A stretch of 64,000 nucleotides of DNA from Bubalus kerabau (lineage: Eukaryota; Chordata; Mammalia; Artiodactyla; Bovidae). Below are positions 45,741 to 55,844 of the stretch, piece after piece (within the stretch, counting starts at the first letter, position 1; the number at the start of each line of letters is the position of its first letter). Both the position numbers and the translations under genes were made by a program. The notes under the pieces were generated by a model, which was given only the letters and a program-made list of their open reading frames with translations, was not told the origin of the DNA and ran no database searches. Where the stretch lies: positions 30,098,001 to 30,162,000 of the forward strand of contig NC_073643.1 of assembly GCF_029407905.1 (NCBI RefSeq), read 5' to 3'.

Positions 45741-45827
45741 ATTTTCTGGGGTTGCCAAAAAGTTCATTTGAGTTTTTCCATACAATCTTACAGAAAAACC
45801 CTAGTGCAATTTTTCATCAACCCAGTA
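45741..45827. mobile_element. Mariner-type MITE
   Basis: Left end 'ctggggttgccaaaaagttc', right end 'caatttttcatcaacccagt'. Imperfect inverted repeats, TA-bounded, 80-90 bp. Confidence 0.75.
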
Positions 45828-46389
45828 ACTCAGCATTTCCCGAACTCACTGGACCAAATACGTAATACCACTGAGACTGTTCCAGAAATTGGGGAAATGC
45901 TCAGTTCACCCTGTTTGCTTTGGTTATCATATTCAGTGTGGAATGTCTAAAGCAGGATGGTAATGCTTTTGCCTTCAGGCCTCATTCGGTTCTTATGCAC
46001 ACATCATTTAGCTCTCAAGAGTTCTGAAATTTTGCTTTCAGATTTTATATGGCACTGAACTCTTCAGGGAAAGCTGATGCTGTAGGACTCCTCTCGTCAA
46101 CAGTTATTCCACTGTGATTCCACAATCCTATAGGGAGGGCGGGGTGCTGCCAAGTACCGTGAATATCAGTGAGGCCATACTTGGTTGAAAAAAAGGGGTC
46201 ATGTGCATACAAACAAAACCTAGTAAGCTCTTGCCTTCTCTCTCTCTCCATCTACTTTTCTTTTCTCCCTTATTCTTCCTCTAATCTGTCCTTTTCCTCT
46301 CTTTTCTCAACTTTTCTTCCATTCTATTTACCTAGTACATCTTCCTTAGCAAATTCTAATACATCTTCCTAAGTTTTTCCATAGAGTGT
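45828..46389. other. Non-coding sequence, nothing recognised
   Basis: Pyrimidine-rich around 46230-46340. No gene. Confidence 0.5.
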
Positions 46390-46590
46390 CCATAGTAAAC
46401 ATTTTAGGCTTTACATGCCATTCACTCCCTGCTGTAATCACTCTGTAACTCTGGCACTGCGTGGCAAAAGCAACCAGAAATCATACACAAGCTGATGGGG
46501 ACGGCCATGCCCCAGTAAAACTTCACACCAACAGGCAGAGGGCCAGATTTGGCCCCTGGGCTGTATAGTTCGCCGGCCCTTGACCTGTGC
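46390..46590 (-). mobile_element. hAT-like non-autonomous DNA transposon
   Basis: 'taaacattttaggctttaca' at the left and 'gggccagatttggcccctgg' near the right end. One of three copies of the same family in the window (also 49285-49590 and 61085-61315). Family name not assigned. Confidence 0.65.
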
Positions 46591-46688
46591 TTTACCTGGC
46601 TAGTTAAGGAATGCAAGCATGTTTCTTTTTACTTCATGAATGATATTGCTTATTTCCTGTTGCTAACCCACCCTCAATGTCCTTCAGC

Positions 46689-47103
46689 AAATCTTACCTC
46701 TCTGCAAATCAAAACCACAATGAGGTACCATCTCACGCCAGTCAGAATGGCTGCTATCAAAAAGTCTACAAACAATAAGTGCTGGAGAGGGTGCGGAGAA
46801 AAAGGAACCCTCTTACACTCTTGGTGGGAATGCAAACTAGTACAGCCACTATGGAGAACAGTGTGGAGATTCCTTAAAAATCTAGAAATAGAACTGCCAG
46901 TCCAGGTTCGATGCATGAGACAGGGTGCTCAGGGCTGGTGCACTGGGATGACCCTGAGGGATGGGATGGGGAGGGAGGTGGGAGGGAGGGTCAGGATGGG
47001 GAACACATGTACACCCATGGCTGATTCATGTGAATGTATGGCAAAAACCACCACAATATTGTAATTAGCCTCCAATTAAAATAAATTGAAAAAAAAAATC
47101 TTA
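46689..47103 (+). mobile_element. Bovine L1, 5' truncated and internally deleted
   Basis: 46702-46900 is the ORF2 C-terminal part, including the cysteine-rich motif (KCWRGCGEKGTLLHSWWEC). At about 46899-46901 it jumps to the middle of the 3'UTR ('agtccaggttcgatgcatga'), skipping the rest of ORF2. 47098 is the A-tail end. Flanked by aaatctta at 46689-46696 and 47096-47103. The 171-codon ORF over it (46549-47064) is a chimaeric by-product. Confidence 0.9.
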
Positions 47104-47266
47104 TTTCTCATTTCAAAACTGATTTCTAATCCTACCTCTATCAGGAAGCATCCTTAAACTGTCCCCAGCCGCATACTATGAATTAGCCCCTCACCACCAT
47201 GAATCAATGTAAATCAATACAAATTGTAGGGCTTTGCCTTGCCTTAGAGCAAATTTTAAAATATTT
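47104..47266. other. Short non-coding spacer
   Basis: Nothing recognised. Confidence 0.5.
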
Positions 47267-47480
47267 TGTCTTCTATTTTTTCAAGATTTGTTTTTTATGT
47301 GGACCATTTTTAAAGCCTTTATTGAATTTGTTACAATACTGCTTCTGTCTTATGTTGTCGTTTTTTGGCCAAGAGGCATATGGGATCCTAGTTCCCCAAC
47401 CTGGGATCGAATCGGCACTCTCTGCGCTGAAAGGCGAAGTCTTAACCACTGGACCGCCAGGAAGTCCCTGTCTTCTGTTT
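47267..47480 (-). mobile_element. CHR-type SINE with TSD
   Basis: Minus-strand SINE with body 47279-47468: head 'gggacttcctggcggtccag', B-box-like 'cgattcgatccc', then 'tggccaaaaaacgacaacat' and an A-rich tail. Flanked by tgtcttctattt (47267-47278) and tgtcttctgttt (47469-47480), one mismatch. Confidence 0.9.
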
Positions 47481-47514
47481 CAAATGCATGCATCTCTCCT
47501 CCCCGTAGCCCATG

Positions 47515-47730
47515 CTTGTTGCTGTTTAGTTGTTAAGTTGTGTCTGACTTTTGCAACCCCAAGGACGGCAGCCCGCCAGGCTCCTCTGTCCAGGGGATTT
47601 TCCAGGCAAGAATATGGACTGGGTTGCTATTTCCCCTCCAGGAGATCTTCCTGACCCAGAGACTGAACCTGTGTCTCCTGTACTAGCAGGTGAATTCTCT
47701 ACCATTGAGCCACCAAGGAAGTCTCACAGC
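47515..47730 (-). mobile_element. Bov-tA SINE
   Basis: Minus strand: 'gacttccttggtggctcaat' head, B-box region 'ggttcagtctc', BovA body, end at 'taacaactaaacagcaaca'. Full length, diverged. Confidence 0.88.
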
Positions 47731-48789
47731 CTGGGTTTATACACACACACACGAGTTTACTCATGGCAGATTTAGACACCTGAGTAATTCCCTGTTTTGT
47801 CCAATGTTCCAAAGGAGATGAGTATTTCTAGAAGTGAACGCAAGTCACAAAAGAACTAAATGAAGTTGCTCTTGGTGTAGGGTGCTTAATAAGAGTTTTA
47901 TCGCAATGGATGCCAGGGGGGCAGTGGGGAGGGAGTTGGGGGTTTGAGCCTGAAATGGAAAAGGGTCTGGAAAGGAAGCTCTTTTAAGTCCACAAAGAGT
48001 ACCCTTCTCTTCTCACGCATCCAAAATAGACATGCTACTTAAGCAACCATAGTGTGAGCATGAGAGCTTTCAAGAAATACCACATCTATTTATTCTAACA
48101 GGGACTCCGCAGTAATGCCTAAAAAGCAACGCCTTCAAAGGAAAAGGAACAGCTCTCACCTTGTGAGACCATCAAAACTATTCCCACGGATGCCTTGTGA
48201 GCCTCCACTTATCCGACTTGAAAGGAGCAGGGCCTGCTGCCAGCCTGCTGGGATTTGTATCCTCTGGTTCCGGGGAAAGAGGGTAAAGAAGGAATTACCA
48301 AGACCAGCTTTAGCAAGAGGCTTAAAAGACACACTACTGGAAGATGCCTTTACCCACGTGGTTTTGAACTAAATCTTCCCTCCCCTCCCAGATGTAAATG
48401 AGATCGTTACTGAGGCCTGGTTTAGCCAGGATGGATGGAAGAATGTAGGGGGTACGGGGGGAGGGGGCGTGGGGAGCTGGCTCTCAAAGGACGAAAGATG
48501 GTGTGGCAGGCCTGAAAGAGGCCATCGGGGCACCGAGGGCCGAGTGTCACCTGGGGGACACATGGCAAGGGCAGCTCTGTAAAAACCTGGCAGCCCTGGC
48601 AGGCTCTGAGCTCATTCCTAAGGGATGGGGGCGTGGATACATCCAGTACATCCGCCTCCAGCTTCCTGCGCAACCCAGGGAAAGCCACTGGCCCTCTCTG
48701 TCTCACGTTCTCCTCCTCTAGTGCAGGCGATCAGTCAGTGTGCACTGACTGATTTGTGTTCAGACGCAGAGTCCCCAGAACATGCTTCT
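47731..48789. other. Non-coding sequence, nothing recognised
   Basis: ORFs of 64-94 codons overlap on both strands at 48369-48706 in a GC-rich stretch. No domain recognised. Confidence 0.5.
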
Positions 48790-49075
48790 TTTTTAAAAAA
48801 CTATTTCATATTGGAGTCTGGCCAATTAGCAGTGTTGTGACGGCTTCAGATGCACAGCTGAGTGATTCAGCCATACATATAATATACCTATCCATCCTTG
48901 CCCAAACTCCCCTCCCATCAGGCTGCTACGTAACACTGAGCAGAGTTCCCAGTGCCTTACAGTGGGTCTTTGTTGGTTATCCATTTTAAATACAGCAGTG
49001 CATACATCTCCATCCCAACTTCCCTAACTACCCCTTCTCCCCACCCTTCCCCACTGGTAACTGTAAGTTCATTCC
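48790..49075 (-). mobile_element. L1 LINE 3' end
   Basis: Read on the minus strand: 'gcactgctgtatttaaaatg', 'gataaccaacaaagacccac' and 'gccaattagc'-side blocks of an L1 3'UTR, with the tail near 48790. The same 3'UTR type occurs in sense at 51153-51740. Confidence 0.75.
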
Positions 49076-49284
49076 AGAATGTGCCTCTTGATGATTCAGG
49101 TTCCTCACAGGTGAACAGGGGATGATGATGATATCGGATGCCAAGGGTCATTACAGAGTGGTATTAACTGCCCAGAAAAGTGCTTGGGACACAGCACGCG
49201 TAACAGAAGTAGGACTAGGACTGTTGGTGGTGACCAACAGGCAGGTGACTGTGCAAGATAAAGAGCGGGGTGGGCAGGCTTTTT

Positions 49285-49590
49285 CTGGAAACGGCCGCGT
49301 GGTCAGTATCTTGAGCTTTGCAGGCCACCAGGTTTCCACGCAGCTACTCAGCCCTGTGGCTGCCCAGCGTAAGCTGCCTCTGACAGTCCGTCAAGGAACA
49401 AAGGAGGCCGTGTCACAGTAGAACTTGGCTGAGGGACACCAAGATCTGAATTTCATATAACTGTCCCTTGTTACCAAATATCATTCTACCTTCCATTTTT
49501 GTCAAACCATTTAAAAAACATGAACATTATTTTTACATGTGAGCCATCTGAAACCAGGTGGGGTCGGATCTGGCCCTTGAACCACAGTTA
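49285..49590 (-). mobile_element. hAT-like non-autonomous DNA transposon
   Basis: 'cttgagctttgcaggccacc' left and 'gggtcggatctggcccttga' right. Same family as 46390-46590. Confidence 0.65.
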
Positions 49591-49619
49591 GCTGAGACTT
49601 AACTCTAAGAGTGACCATC

Positions 49620-49800
49620 CAAGAGTGACAGCTGTTATATGACCTTGGGCCAGTTAAACCCTCTAAGTCTCAGTTTCCCTGGCTCTAAAATGGGATAGTA
49701 ACACCACCCACGTCCTAGAGGTGTTATGAAGATTACATGACCTCATGTAGGTGAAGAATTCATCATGAATCCATAGTAAATGCTCAAGAAATGCCAACCC
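49620..49800 (+). mobile_element. MIR SINE
   Basis: 'tatgaccttgggccagttaa', 'taagtctcagtttccctggc', 'gttatgaagattacatgacc' and 'tagtaaatgctcaagaaat' keep MIR order. Confidence 0.85.
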
Positions 49801-50122
49801 TCATGAGGAGCAAATCCACTAATCTCAGATTTAAACTGAGGTCTGAGACCACTTTCTTACTGGCAATGCCAACAGGACACCAAGTCTCCTCAATACCCGG
49901 ACATAAAACTCTACCAGGTTGTCGGTACTGCAGGTGTGGCAGATTTTGACCCAGTTGCCATGGCAACTGATGACCTAATGTCCCTTAGTGAAAGGGAGCC
50001 TGGTGGGGGGGCGCTGTGATTAGTAATACCGTCCTTCAGACAGTCTAGAACTGATCAGTCAGAAAGTACATGATGTGTGTCCCCAACAGACAGTGCAAAT
50101 GATCACTGGGGACATTAATGTC

Positions 50123-50437
50123 CTACAGGTGCAGAAGTCCCTTAAGCTCCCGACCCTTTTGTTCCTCCTCAGTTTGGTCAACTTGGGTTTTTAATACACC
50201 CAACTGTGCACACTCCACCCAAAATATCAAAACAGCCTCATCAGCCAGATTCCACATCCTTGTCTTCTTGAGAAGGTCTATTGTGGCTTGCTCCTCTGGG
50301 AACGGGTGCATGGGGCTCTGTTTTCTTTTTGTTCTAATCATTAGTGTTCTTCTTGCTGTTGTTCTCTTTAAGAAGATCAGAGGGAAACCCAGTCTATCAT
50401 ATGATATATGGGGCAGCTGAACCATCCTTACATACAT
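50123..50437 (-). CDS. Unrecognised 104-codon ORF, doubtful
   Basis: An open frame of 104 codons starting MYVRMVQLPHISYDR and ending GRELKGLLHL. It has a hydrophobic patch (VLIFWV), a charged amphipathic run (EEQATIDLLKKTRMW) and a basic stretch (RTKRKQ). Composition is less biased than the repeat ORFs, and I see no known repeat beneath it, which is why I list it. I recognise no domain, promoter, splice site or poly(A) signal. It could be chance, an exon fragment or a decayed retrocopy. A second plus-strand ORF covers nearly the same interval (50118-50420), which weakens the case. Confidence 0.15.
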   Translation of the reverse strand: MYVRMVQLPHISYDRLGFPLIFLKRTTARRTLMIRTKRKQSPMHPFPEEQATIDLLKKTRMWNLADEAVLIFWVECAQLGVLKTQVDQTEEEQKGRELKGLLHL

Positions 50438-50570
50438 GCCAAGACTCCCCTGACTCTTTTAAGATGCCCAGTCTTATTTTTTAAAATACTCACCAAATAT
50501 TAGCATAAGGCAGAAAAAGTCATGACTTCTCAAAAAAAATAAACTTTTTAAGACTTAACTTTATATGATA

Positions 50571-50763
50571 CACTTTTTAAGGTTCTTTTTGATGGGGACC
50601 ATTTTTAAAGTCTTTACTGAATTTGTTACAATATTGCTTCTGTTTTACATTCTGGTTTTCTGCCTCGTGGCATGGAGGATCTTAGCTCCCTGACCAGGGA
50701 TTGAACCTGCAGCCTCTTCACTGGAAGGGGAAGGTTTAACCACTGAACCGCCAGAGAATTCCC
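50571..50763 (-). mobile_element. CHR-type SINE
   Basis: Minus strand: head 'gggaattctctggcggttca', 'ggttcaatccctggtcaggg' (B-box region), and 'gtaacaaattcagtaaagac' tail. The tail matches the copy at 47267-47480, so both are the same subfamily. Confidence 0.88.
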
Positions 50764-51130
50764 TAAGCCAATATGATATGAAGACAATTCGCTGATCTGA
50801 GGCAGTAGCAGAGGGTCTAGTCTGTGGGAATCTGATCTATGAGTCCTACTCGTTAGAAACTGGGGGCAGAATCACTTAAAAAATAGACAAGGGTGAAGGA
50901 AAGACAGGCACTGCTGAGCGATTGTTTTGACAAAGGCTTGAGGCCCACTGGATACTCTCTCCTCTCCCATACAGGCACTCCAGGAAAGAGAAAGAGAGGT
51001 AGGTAGTAGCAACAATAATAACTGTTGCAAAAACAATAACAATACAGAGAAACAATAATACTACTGGGTTATTAATCGACATCTCTAAATCTTATGGAGA
51101 ATGTGAATTACAGCATCTTTTCAAGCCCTT
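50764..51130. other. Non-coding sequence, nothing recognised
   Basis: Includes an AAT/AAC-rich part at about 51008-51060. Confidence 0.5.
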
Positions 51131-51152
51131 ACTTTTTTTTTTTTTTTTTTTT
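51131..51152. repeat. Poly(T) run, about 21 T
   Basis: Directly upstream of a sense L1 fragment. The orientation is opposite to that L1's own A-tail. Confidence 0.9.
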
Positions 51153-51740
51153 GGTGCAGTCACCAAAAATATGAAAAATAGTATGCAGGCTCTTCAAAAG
51201 CAAAATTACCAGGTGATCCAGCAATTTCCCTTCTGGATGTGTATCCAAAGGAAATGAGATCAATATCCTGAAGAGATATCTGCACCCCATGTTCACTGCA
51301 ACTTTAATTACAATAGTCAAGACACAGAGGCAACGTAAGCATTCATCAGCGCTTACGATGACCACAGCAGAGCCATACATCCCTTATGTGGAATCTAGGA
51401 AGACATCATACAAATGAACTTATTTACAAAACAGAAAGAGACTCACAGACTTAGAGAATGAATTTATGGTTTCCAGGGGGGAGAGGACGGGGGGAAGGGA
51501 TAGTGAGTTTGGGATGGACTTATACACACTGCTGTATTTAAAATGGATAACCAACAAGGACCTACTGCACAGTATAGGGAACTCTGCTTGCTGTTAAGCG
51601 GCAGCCTAGAGAGGAGATTGGGGGAGAATGGATACACGTGTCCATACGACTAAATCCCTTTGCTGTCACCTGAAACTATCACGACATGGTTAATTGGCTA
51701 TGCCCCAATACAAAATAAAAAAGTTTTTAAAAATTAAAAA
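51153..51740 (+). mobile_element. L1 LINE, ORF2 end and 3'UTR
   Basis: Starts at 'agtcaccaaaaatatgaaaa', continues through 'gatccagcaatttcccttct' and 'gagactcacagacttaga', to 'gataaccaacaaggacctac' and an A-rich tail near 51740. ORF2 remains are broken. Confidence 0.85.
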
Positions 51741-51769
51741 TAAATAATAATATCTAAAAAAAGATATCT

Positions 51770-52120
51770 CTCACACACACACACTGGAATATTATTCAGC
51801 CACACAAAAGAAGGAAATCTTGCCGTTTACAACAACAGGGACAAAACTTGAGGGCATTATGCTAAGTGAAGTAAATCAGAAAAAAGACAAACAGTGCATG
51901 ATCTCAGATATACGTGGACCCTAAACCCACAGACACACACTCTTACACAGCTCACAGATATAGAGAACAGACTGATAAGGTGCCAGAGGTGGGGTGGCAG
52001 GGTGGGCAAAGTGGGTGAAGGTTGTCAAAAGGTACACACTTCCAGTTCTAACACAACTAACTCCTCGAGATGTAATGGACAGCATGGTAGAAAAAGAAAA
52101 TCCTTCCTAGTTTAATTCAC
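51770..52120 (+). mobile_element. Older L1 LINE fragment
   Basis: 'ctggaatattattcagccac' is a coding remnant. 'gagaacagactgataaggtg', 'caaaaggtacacacttccag' and 'gagatgtaatggacagcatg' are 3'UTR blocks of an L1MA/L1MB-like type. A different subfamily from the preceding L1. Confidence 0.8.
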
Positions 52121-52754
52121 CTGTTTAATGTACCCACTTTGCAACAGTCTTAACTATGCAAACACAGCCTCACAATCAATCCTTGACAACAGTACACTCC
52201 ACTCTGAAGACCTGCCAGTAGTGATTTTTGGAAAATGATGACCAATCCGTGGGGACACTGGGAGCTTCCCGTCCTGGGAAGCCTGGATCCTCCTGGAAAG
52301 CCCAAGCCTCTCACACTCTCTCAGCCACTAAAGGGTGGCTGAGCTCTGCGTGGGGCTGCCAGCACCGCTACATATGTGGTGGGACCCTTGTGAATCCCGA
52401 CAGTTGTGATGGGACGGACAGGTGTCTGATTACAAAGCACACTGCCATTATTTAGCAGGCTCCATCTGAGCACCCCTCAAATTGTGAGTAAGGAAAACAA
52501 ACAGGAGACAAAGCAGACTGCCATTCTCCCTGGCAGCGCTTTATTTAAAATGTATCTCACCTCCATAATTCATTAGCTAAAGCTGCACTTGGGCCAGCTT
52601 GGAACCTCAAATGATTGTTACAGAGCAACTGCCCATTGCTTGCTTTCTGACTTAAAGACATCTTTCTGCCAAACAGAAAAAGGTCATTCTGCTTTATAAC
52701 CAACAAGGAAATACTGAAATGTTCTAGCCGAACAATAGGAATGGGCTTAATGCT
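52121..52754. other. Non-coding; repeat-poor block at 52500-52690
   Basis: The block at 52500-52690 has no recognised repeat and contains 'ccataattcattagctaa', a double homeodomain-like core. Candidate regulatory DNA by inference. Confidence 0.45.
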
Positions 52755-52830
52755 GCTGAACTGTGCACTTACAAATGGTGAAATTGGTAAATTTTATGTG
52801 TCTTTTGTCACAATCTTTAGAAAAGATATT
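52755..52830 (+). mobile_element. Old L1M 3' end
   Basis: 'gaactgtgcacttacaaatg' and 'ggtaaattttatgtgtcttt' match the terminal block of L1M elements. Confidence 0.6.
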
Positions 52831-52935
52831 TTTAATATTATCTATGAAAACAAAACTATGTATTTTCATATGTAAGACTTAAGCATATATATGCAGAGGT
52901 AACTGTCAGTCATAGTCAAATATTGACCTTCAAGG

Positions 52936-53212
52936 AGAAGGCAATGGCACCCCACTCCAGTACTCTTGCCTGGAAAATCCCATGGATGGAGGAGCCTAGT
53001 GGGTTGCAGTCCGTGGGGTCGCTAAGAGTCGGACACGACTGAGCGACTTCACTTTCACTTTTCACTTTCACGCACTGGAGAAGGAAATGGCAACCCGCTC
53101 CGGTGTTCTTGCCTGGAGAATCCCAGGGACGGGGGAGCCTGGTGGGCTGCTGTCTCTGGGGTCGCACAGAGTCGGACACGACTGAAGTGACTTAGCAGTA
53201 GCAGTAGCAGTA
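52936..53212 (+). mobile_element. Bov-A2 dimeric SINE, full length
   Basis: Starts 'gagaaggcaatggcacccca'. Two BovA monomers joined by 'cttcactttcacttttcact', ending in an AGCAGT repeat (cagtagcagtagcagta). No clear TSD by eye. High similarity to 59537-59812. Confidence 0.93.
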
Positions 53213-53434
53213 AGGAAAGGACTAGGACTGATGGTAAAAACAGCAGAGTGAAGCTTTGGCAGCACTTTATGAACTTACAATAAGAACACAGTCCTGTACA
53301 CCACACTTCCTAAGTAAGTTAAATGAAACCTGCCAGTAAGTTGCAGTTTCTTCTCCAAAAGAAGGATGCTGACCTAGATTAACAATTTTTTTTTTAAACC
53401 AAGACATTGTAAGGTTTGTGTCTATAGAATTACT
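53213..53434. other. Short non-coding spacer
   Basis: Nothing recognised. Confidence 0.5.
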
Positions 53435-53530
53435 GCAGTTACTAGGCATCGATCAAAAGGTGAAGAAACTTATCCAGGGTCACACGGCTATTAGTGGAGT
53501 GCCTGGGTTTCCAGTCCAGGCACACACAGC
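53435..53530 (+). mobile_element. MIR-type fragment
   Basis: 'gaagaaacttatccagggtc' and 'acacggctattagtggagtg' match the MIR/THER pattern. Confidence 0.6.
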
Positions 53531-53533
53531 TCT

Positions 53534-53782
53534 CAAGTCCATGGTGTGGGGTGTGTGGGTGTGCGTCCTCTGTCACATCCAGCTCTTTGTGACACCCTGG
53601 ACTGTAGCCCACCAGGCTCCTCTGTCTGTGAGATTTTCTAGGCAAGAATACTGCAGTGGGTTGCCCCTTTCTTCTCCAGGGGATCCTACCAATCCAGGGA
53701 TCGAACCCAAGTCTCCTGTGTCTCCTACCTCTCGCCTGAATTCTTTACCACTGAGCTACCTGGGAAGCCCCAAGTCCACGGT
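53534..53782 (-). mobile_element. Bov-tA SINE with TSD
   Basis: Body 53546-53770 on the minus strand: 'ggggcttcccaggtagctca' head, B-box 'gggttcgatccc', BovA body. Flanked by caagtccatggt (53534-53545) and caagtccacggt (53771-53782), one mismatch. Confidence 0.93.
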
Positions 53783-53839
53783 ACTTAAACACAACTCCAT
53801 GCCCCCTCTCCTTCCATCATCTCCACTTCCCTCCTTGCC

Positions 53840-54290
53840 TCCTTTCTGTTCTTAAGATCTACCACATTCATTCCATGCCAGGGCCTCTGCACTTGCTCTT
53901 TCGTCCTCTTAATACGCTCTTCCCCAGGTCTTGGCAGGGACCTGTCCTTCTAACAGGCCAGGGTGTTGGCTCAAATGTTGACTCCTCAGGCAAACGTGCC
54001 CTGATCATCTAAGGTGCAAAGGTCTGCACCATCTCTGTTCCTCTACCACACTATTTGTCTCATTTCTTTCATGGAAGTTACTGCTATCTAAATTGCTTTT
54101 TTTATTTTTAAATTATTTATTAGTGTCTGTTCAACTTTTTCTTTTCTGTTTCTTGCAATAGACTGGGAGCTATATGACGCTGTGAACCCTGTCTGTCTCC
54201 TTCACTGCATGTCCCAGATCTACCACCGGGCCTCGCATAGAGCACTGTCTGGTGAGAACTGGATGGACGGATGGGTGGACAGTTGGAAAG
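53840..54290 (+). mobile_element. L2 LINE 3' end
   Basis: 'gggcctctgcacttgctctt', 'cgctcttccccaggtc', 'ggctcaaatgttgactcctc' and 'gaccgg'-type end blocks follow L2 3' order over 450 bp. The last part (54245-54300) is a GGATGGAC/GGATGGGTGG-like simple repeat. Confidence 0.75.
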
Positions 54291-54599
54291 ATGGACGAAC
54301 ACATGTAAGTTTTAATGACTAGAATTCTACTCCTTTTTGTCCCACTCAAGAAAAACTATCAGGATTCAGGTGAGAGGATGCTATGACAGAAACGACCCTG
54401 AAATCATTGATTTCCTTTCAAAAAACACTGTATAACTGAAGGGCTTTGATCTATTACATCATCATTAGGATCAAATAACTTGCAACACAGTTCACCATGA
54501 GAGGAGATACATCTATTGATGGGTAAAAAAGAATCTTTATGACAAATATTTAAGTTTTTTCATGAAAAGAAACATCTACCTACTTTGAAAAGAAGGTGA
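54291..54599. other. Non-coding sequence, nothing recognised
   Basis: No supportable feature. Confidence 0.5.
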
Positions 54600-54796
54600 G
54601 TGTTATTCACTCAGTCGTGTCTGACTCTTTGCGACCCTAGGGACTGTAGTCCATCAGGTTCCTCTGTTCGTGGAATCCTCTAGGCAAGAATACTGGAGTG
54701 GGTAGCCATTCCTGTTCAGGGGAGCCTTCCAGTCCAGGGACTGAACCTGGGTCTCCTGCACTGCGGGCAGATTCCTTACCACCGGAGCCACCAGAA
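54600..54796 (-). mobile_element. Bov-tA SINE
   Basis: Minus strand: head 'tggtggctccggtggtaagg', 'ggttcagtccc' in B-box position, BovA body ending 'gactgagtgaataacact'. The first bases of the head are missing. Confidence 0.88.
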
Positions 54797-55810
54797 ACAA
54801 GACCACTAATTCAGGACACTGGTGTCACCGGTGAGGAAGGGCTCCTAGACCACTGGGACAGAACATACCTTCAGCTGCTCGAGAGCCCAGAGAAGCCACC
54901 AAGCTGTACCCTTAGGCCACCTGCTCCTCCAGAGCTGTCAAGGGCTGCATTTTAAACACTGGCCTCCCTCCTCTCTCGAGTCTCCTTTCATCAAGCATTT
55001 TTGAATTCTTTGCTTTAAAAGAAAATAACAGAAGATATCCCATAGCATGGTCCAGATATTAGGAAGCTAAACAAGTAATCTCTAAGAGTAAAATATGAGA
55101 TATTGAACCAGGTTCCCTGGAGTAGCTGTCTCCCGCATGCAAGTAATTTTAGGAAGATGGAATTGATTTCTGACCTTATGCCTTGGTGTATTTGTAAGCA
55201 TTTGTATTTGATGAAAAACAGTCACAATAAAGGGCAGTTTGATTTTTCAAGAGCTATGAAGTATAGACAGGGATAACAGGGGGTAACTTGCATATTATCT
55301 AGCAAATGGGCAAATGGAAAGTTCTGGCTACAGCAGGCAAAAAATGAAATAAAAATAAGCAAAGCCTCTCATTTCATTTTTTACCCATTTTATTTCAGCC
55401 TTGGGTGGATGAACTCCAGATGGGCAGCTTTGTTCAGTAAGCACAGCCTCCTGCGTTTTCTCATTTGACTCCAGGCCTTAGGCAGACTCGAGCGTTATCT
55501 AACTCAGGAAAAGTTTCTAGATTCACTGAGACATGGGTCTCATGGACCTCTGGGAGTGAGGTTTGAAGGCTCCTGGATCATACAGGAAGGCAAACCTAGA
55601 CACAGACTCCCATACCAAACTCGAAGGTGGCATTTAAGTGATGTGGGCCATGAAACAAGGCTCATCATTCTGTCAAGCAAAACTGGCTTGCAAGCCTCAC
55701 TTTCCCAGGGCTCATCCAGAGAAGGCAACATGATTTCTGATACAGTAATAAGGATGTGCATGTAAAATGATTAAACTAACATGCAGTATACATAAATGAA
55801 TCCATTCTCC

Positions 55811-55812
<2 letters not shown>
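54797..55812. other. Non-coding sequence, nothing recognised
   Basis: No supportable gene or repeat. Confidence 0.5.

Positions 55813-55843
<31 letters not shown>
55813..55843. repeat. (CA)n microsatellite
   Basis: About 14-15 uninterrupted CA units; likely polymorphic. Confidence 0.93.

Positions 55844-55844
<1 letters not shown>

Noticed and set aside
46549..47064. 171-codon ORF as a gene
   Set aside because: It runs from unique DNA into an L1 ORF2 tail and across the internal deletion into the 3'UTR.
47279..47468. tRNA gene on the minus strand
   Set aside because: It is the head of a CHR SINE with TSD.
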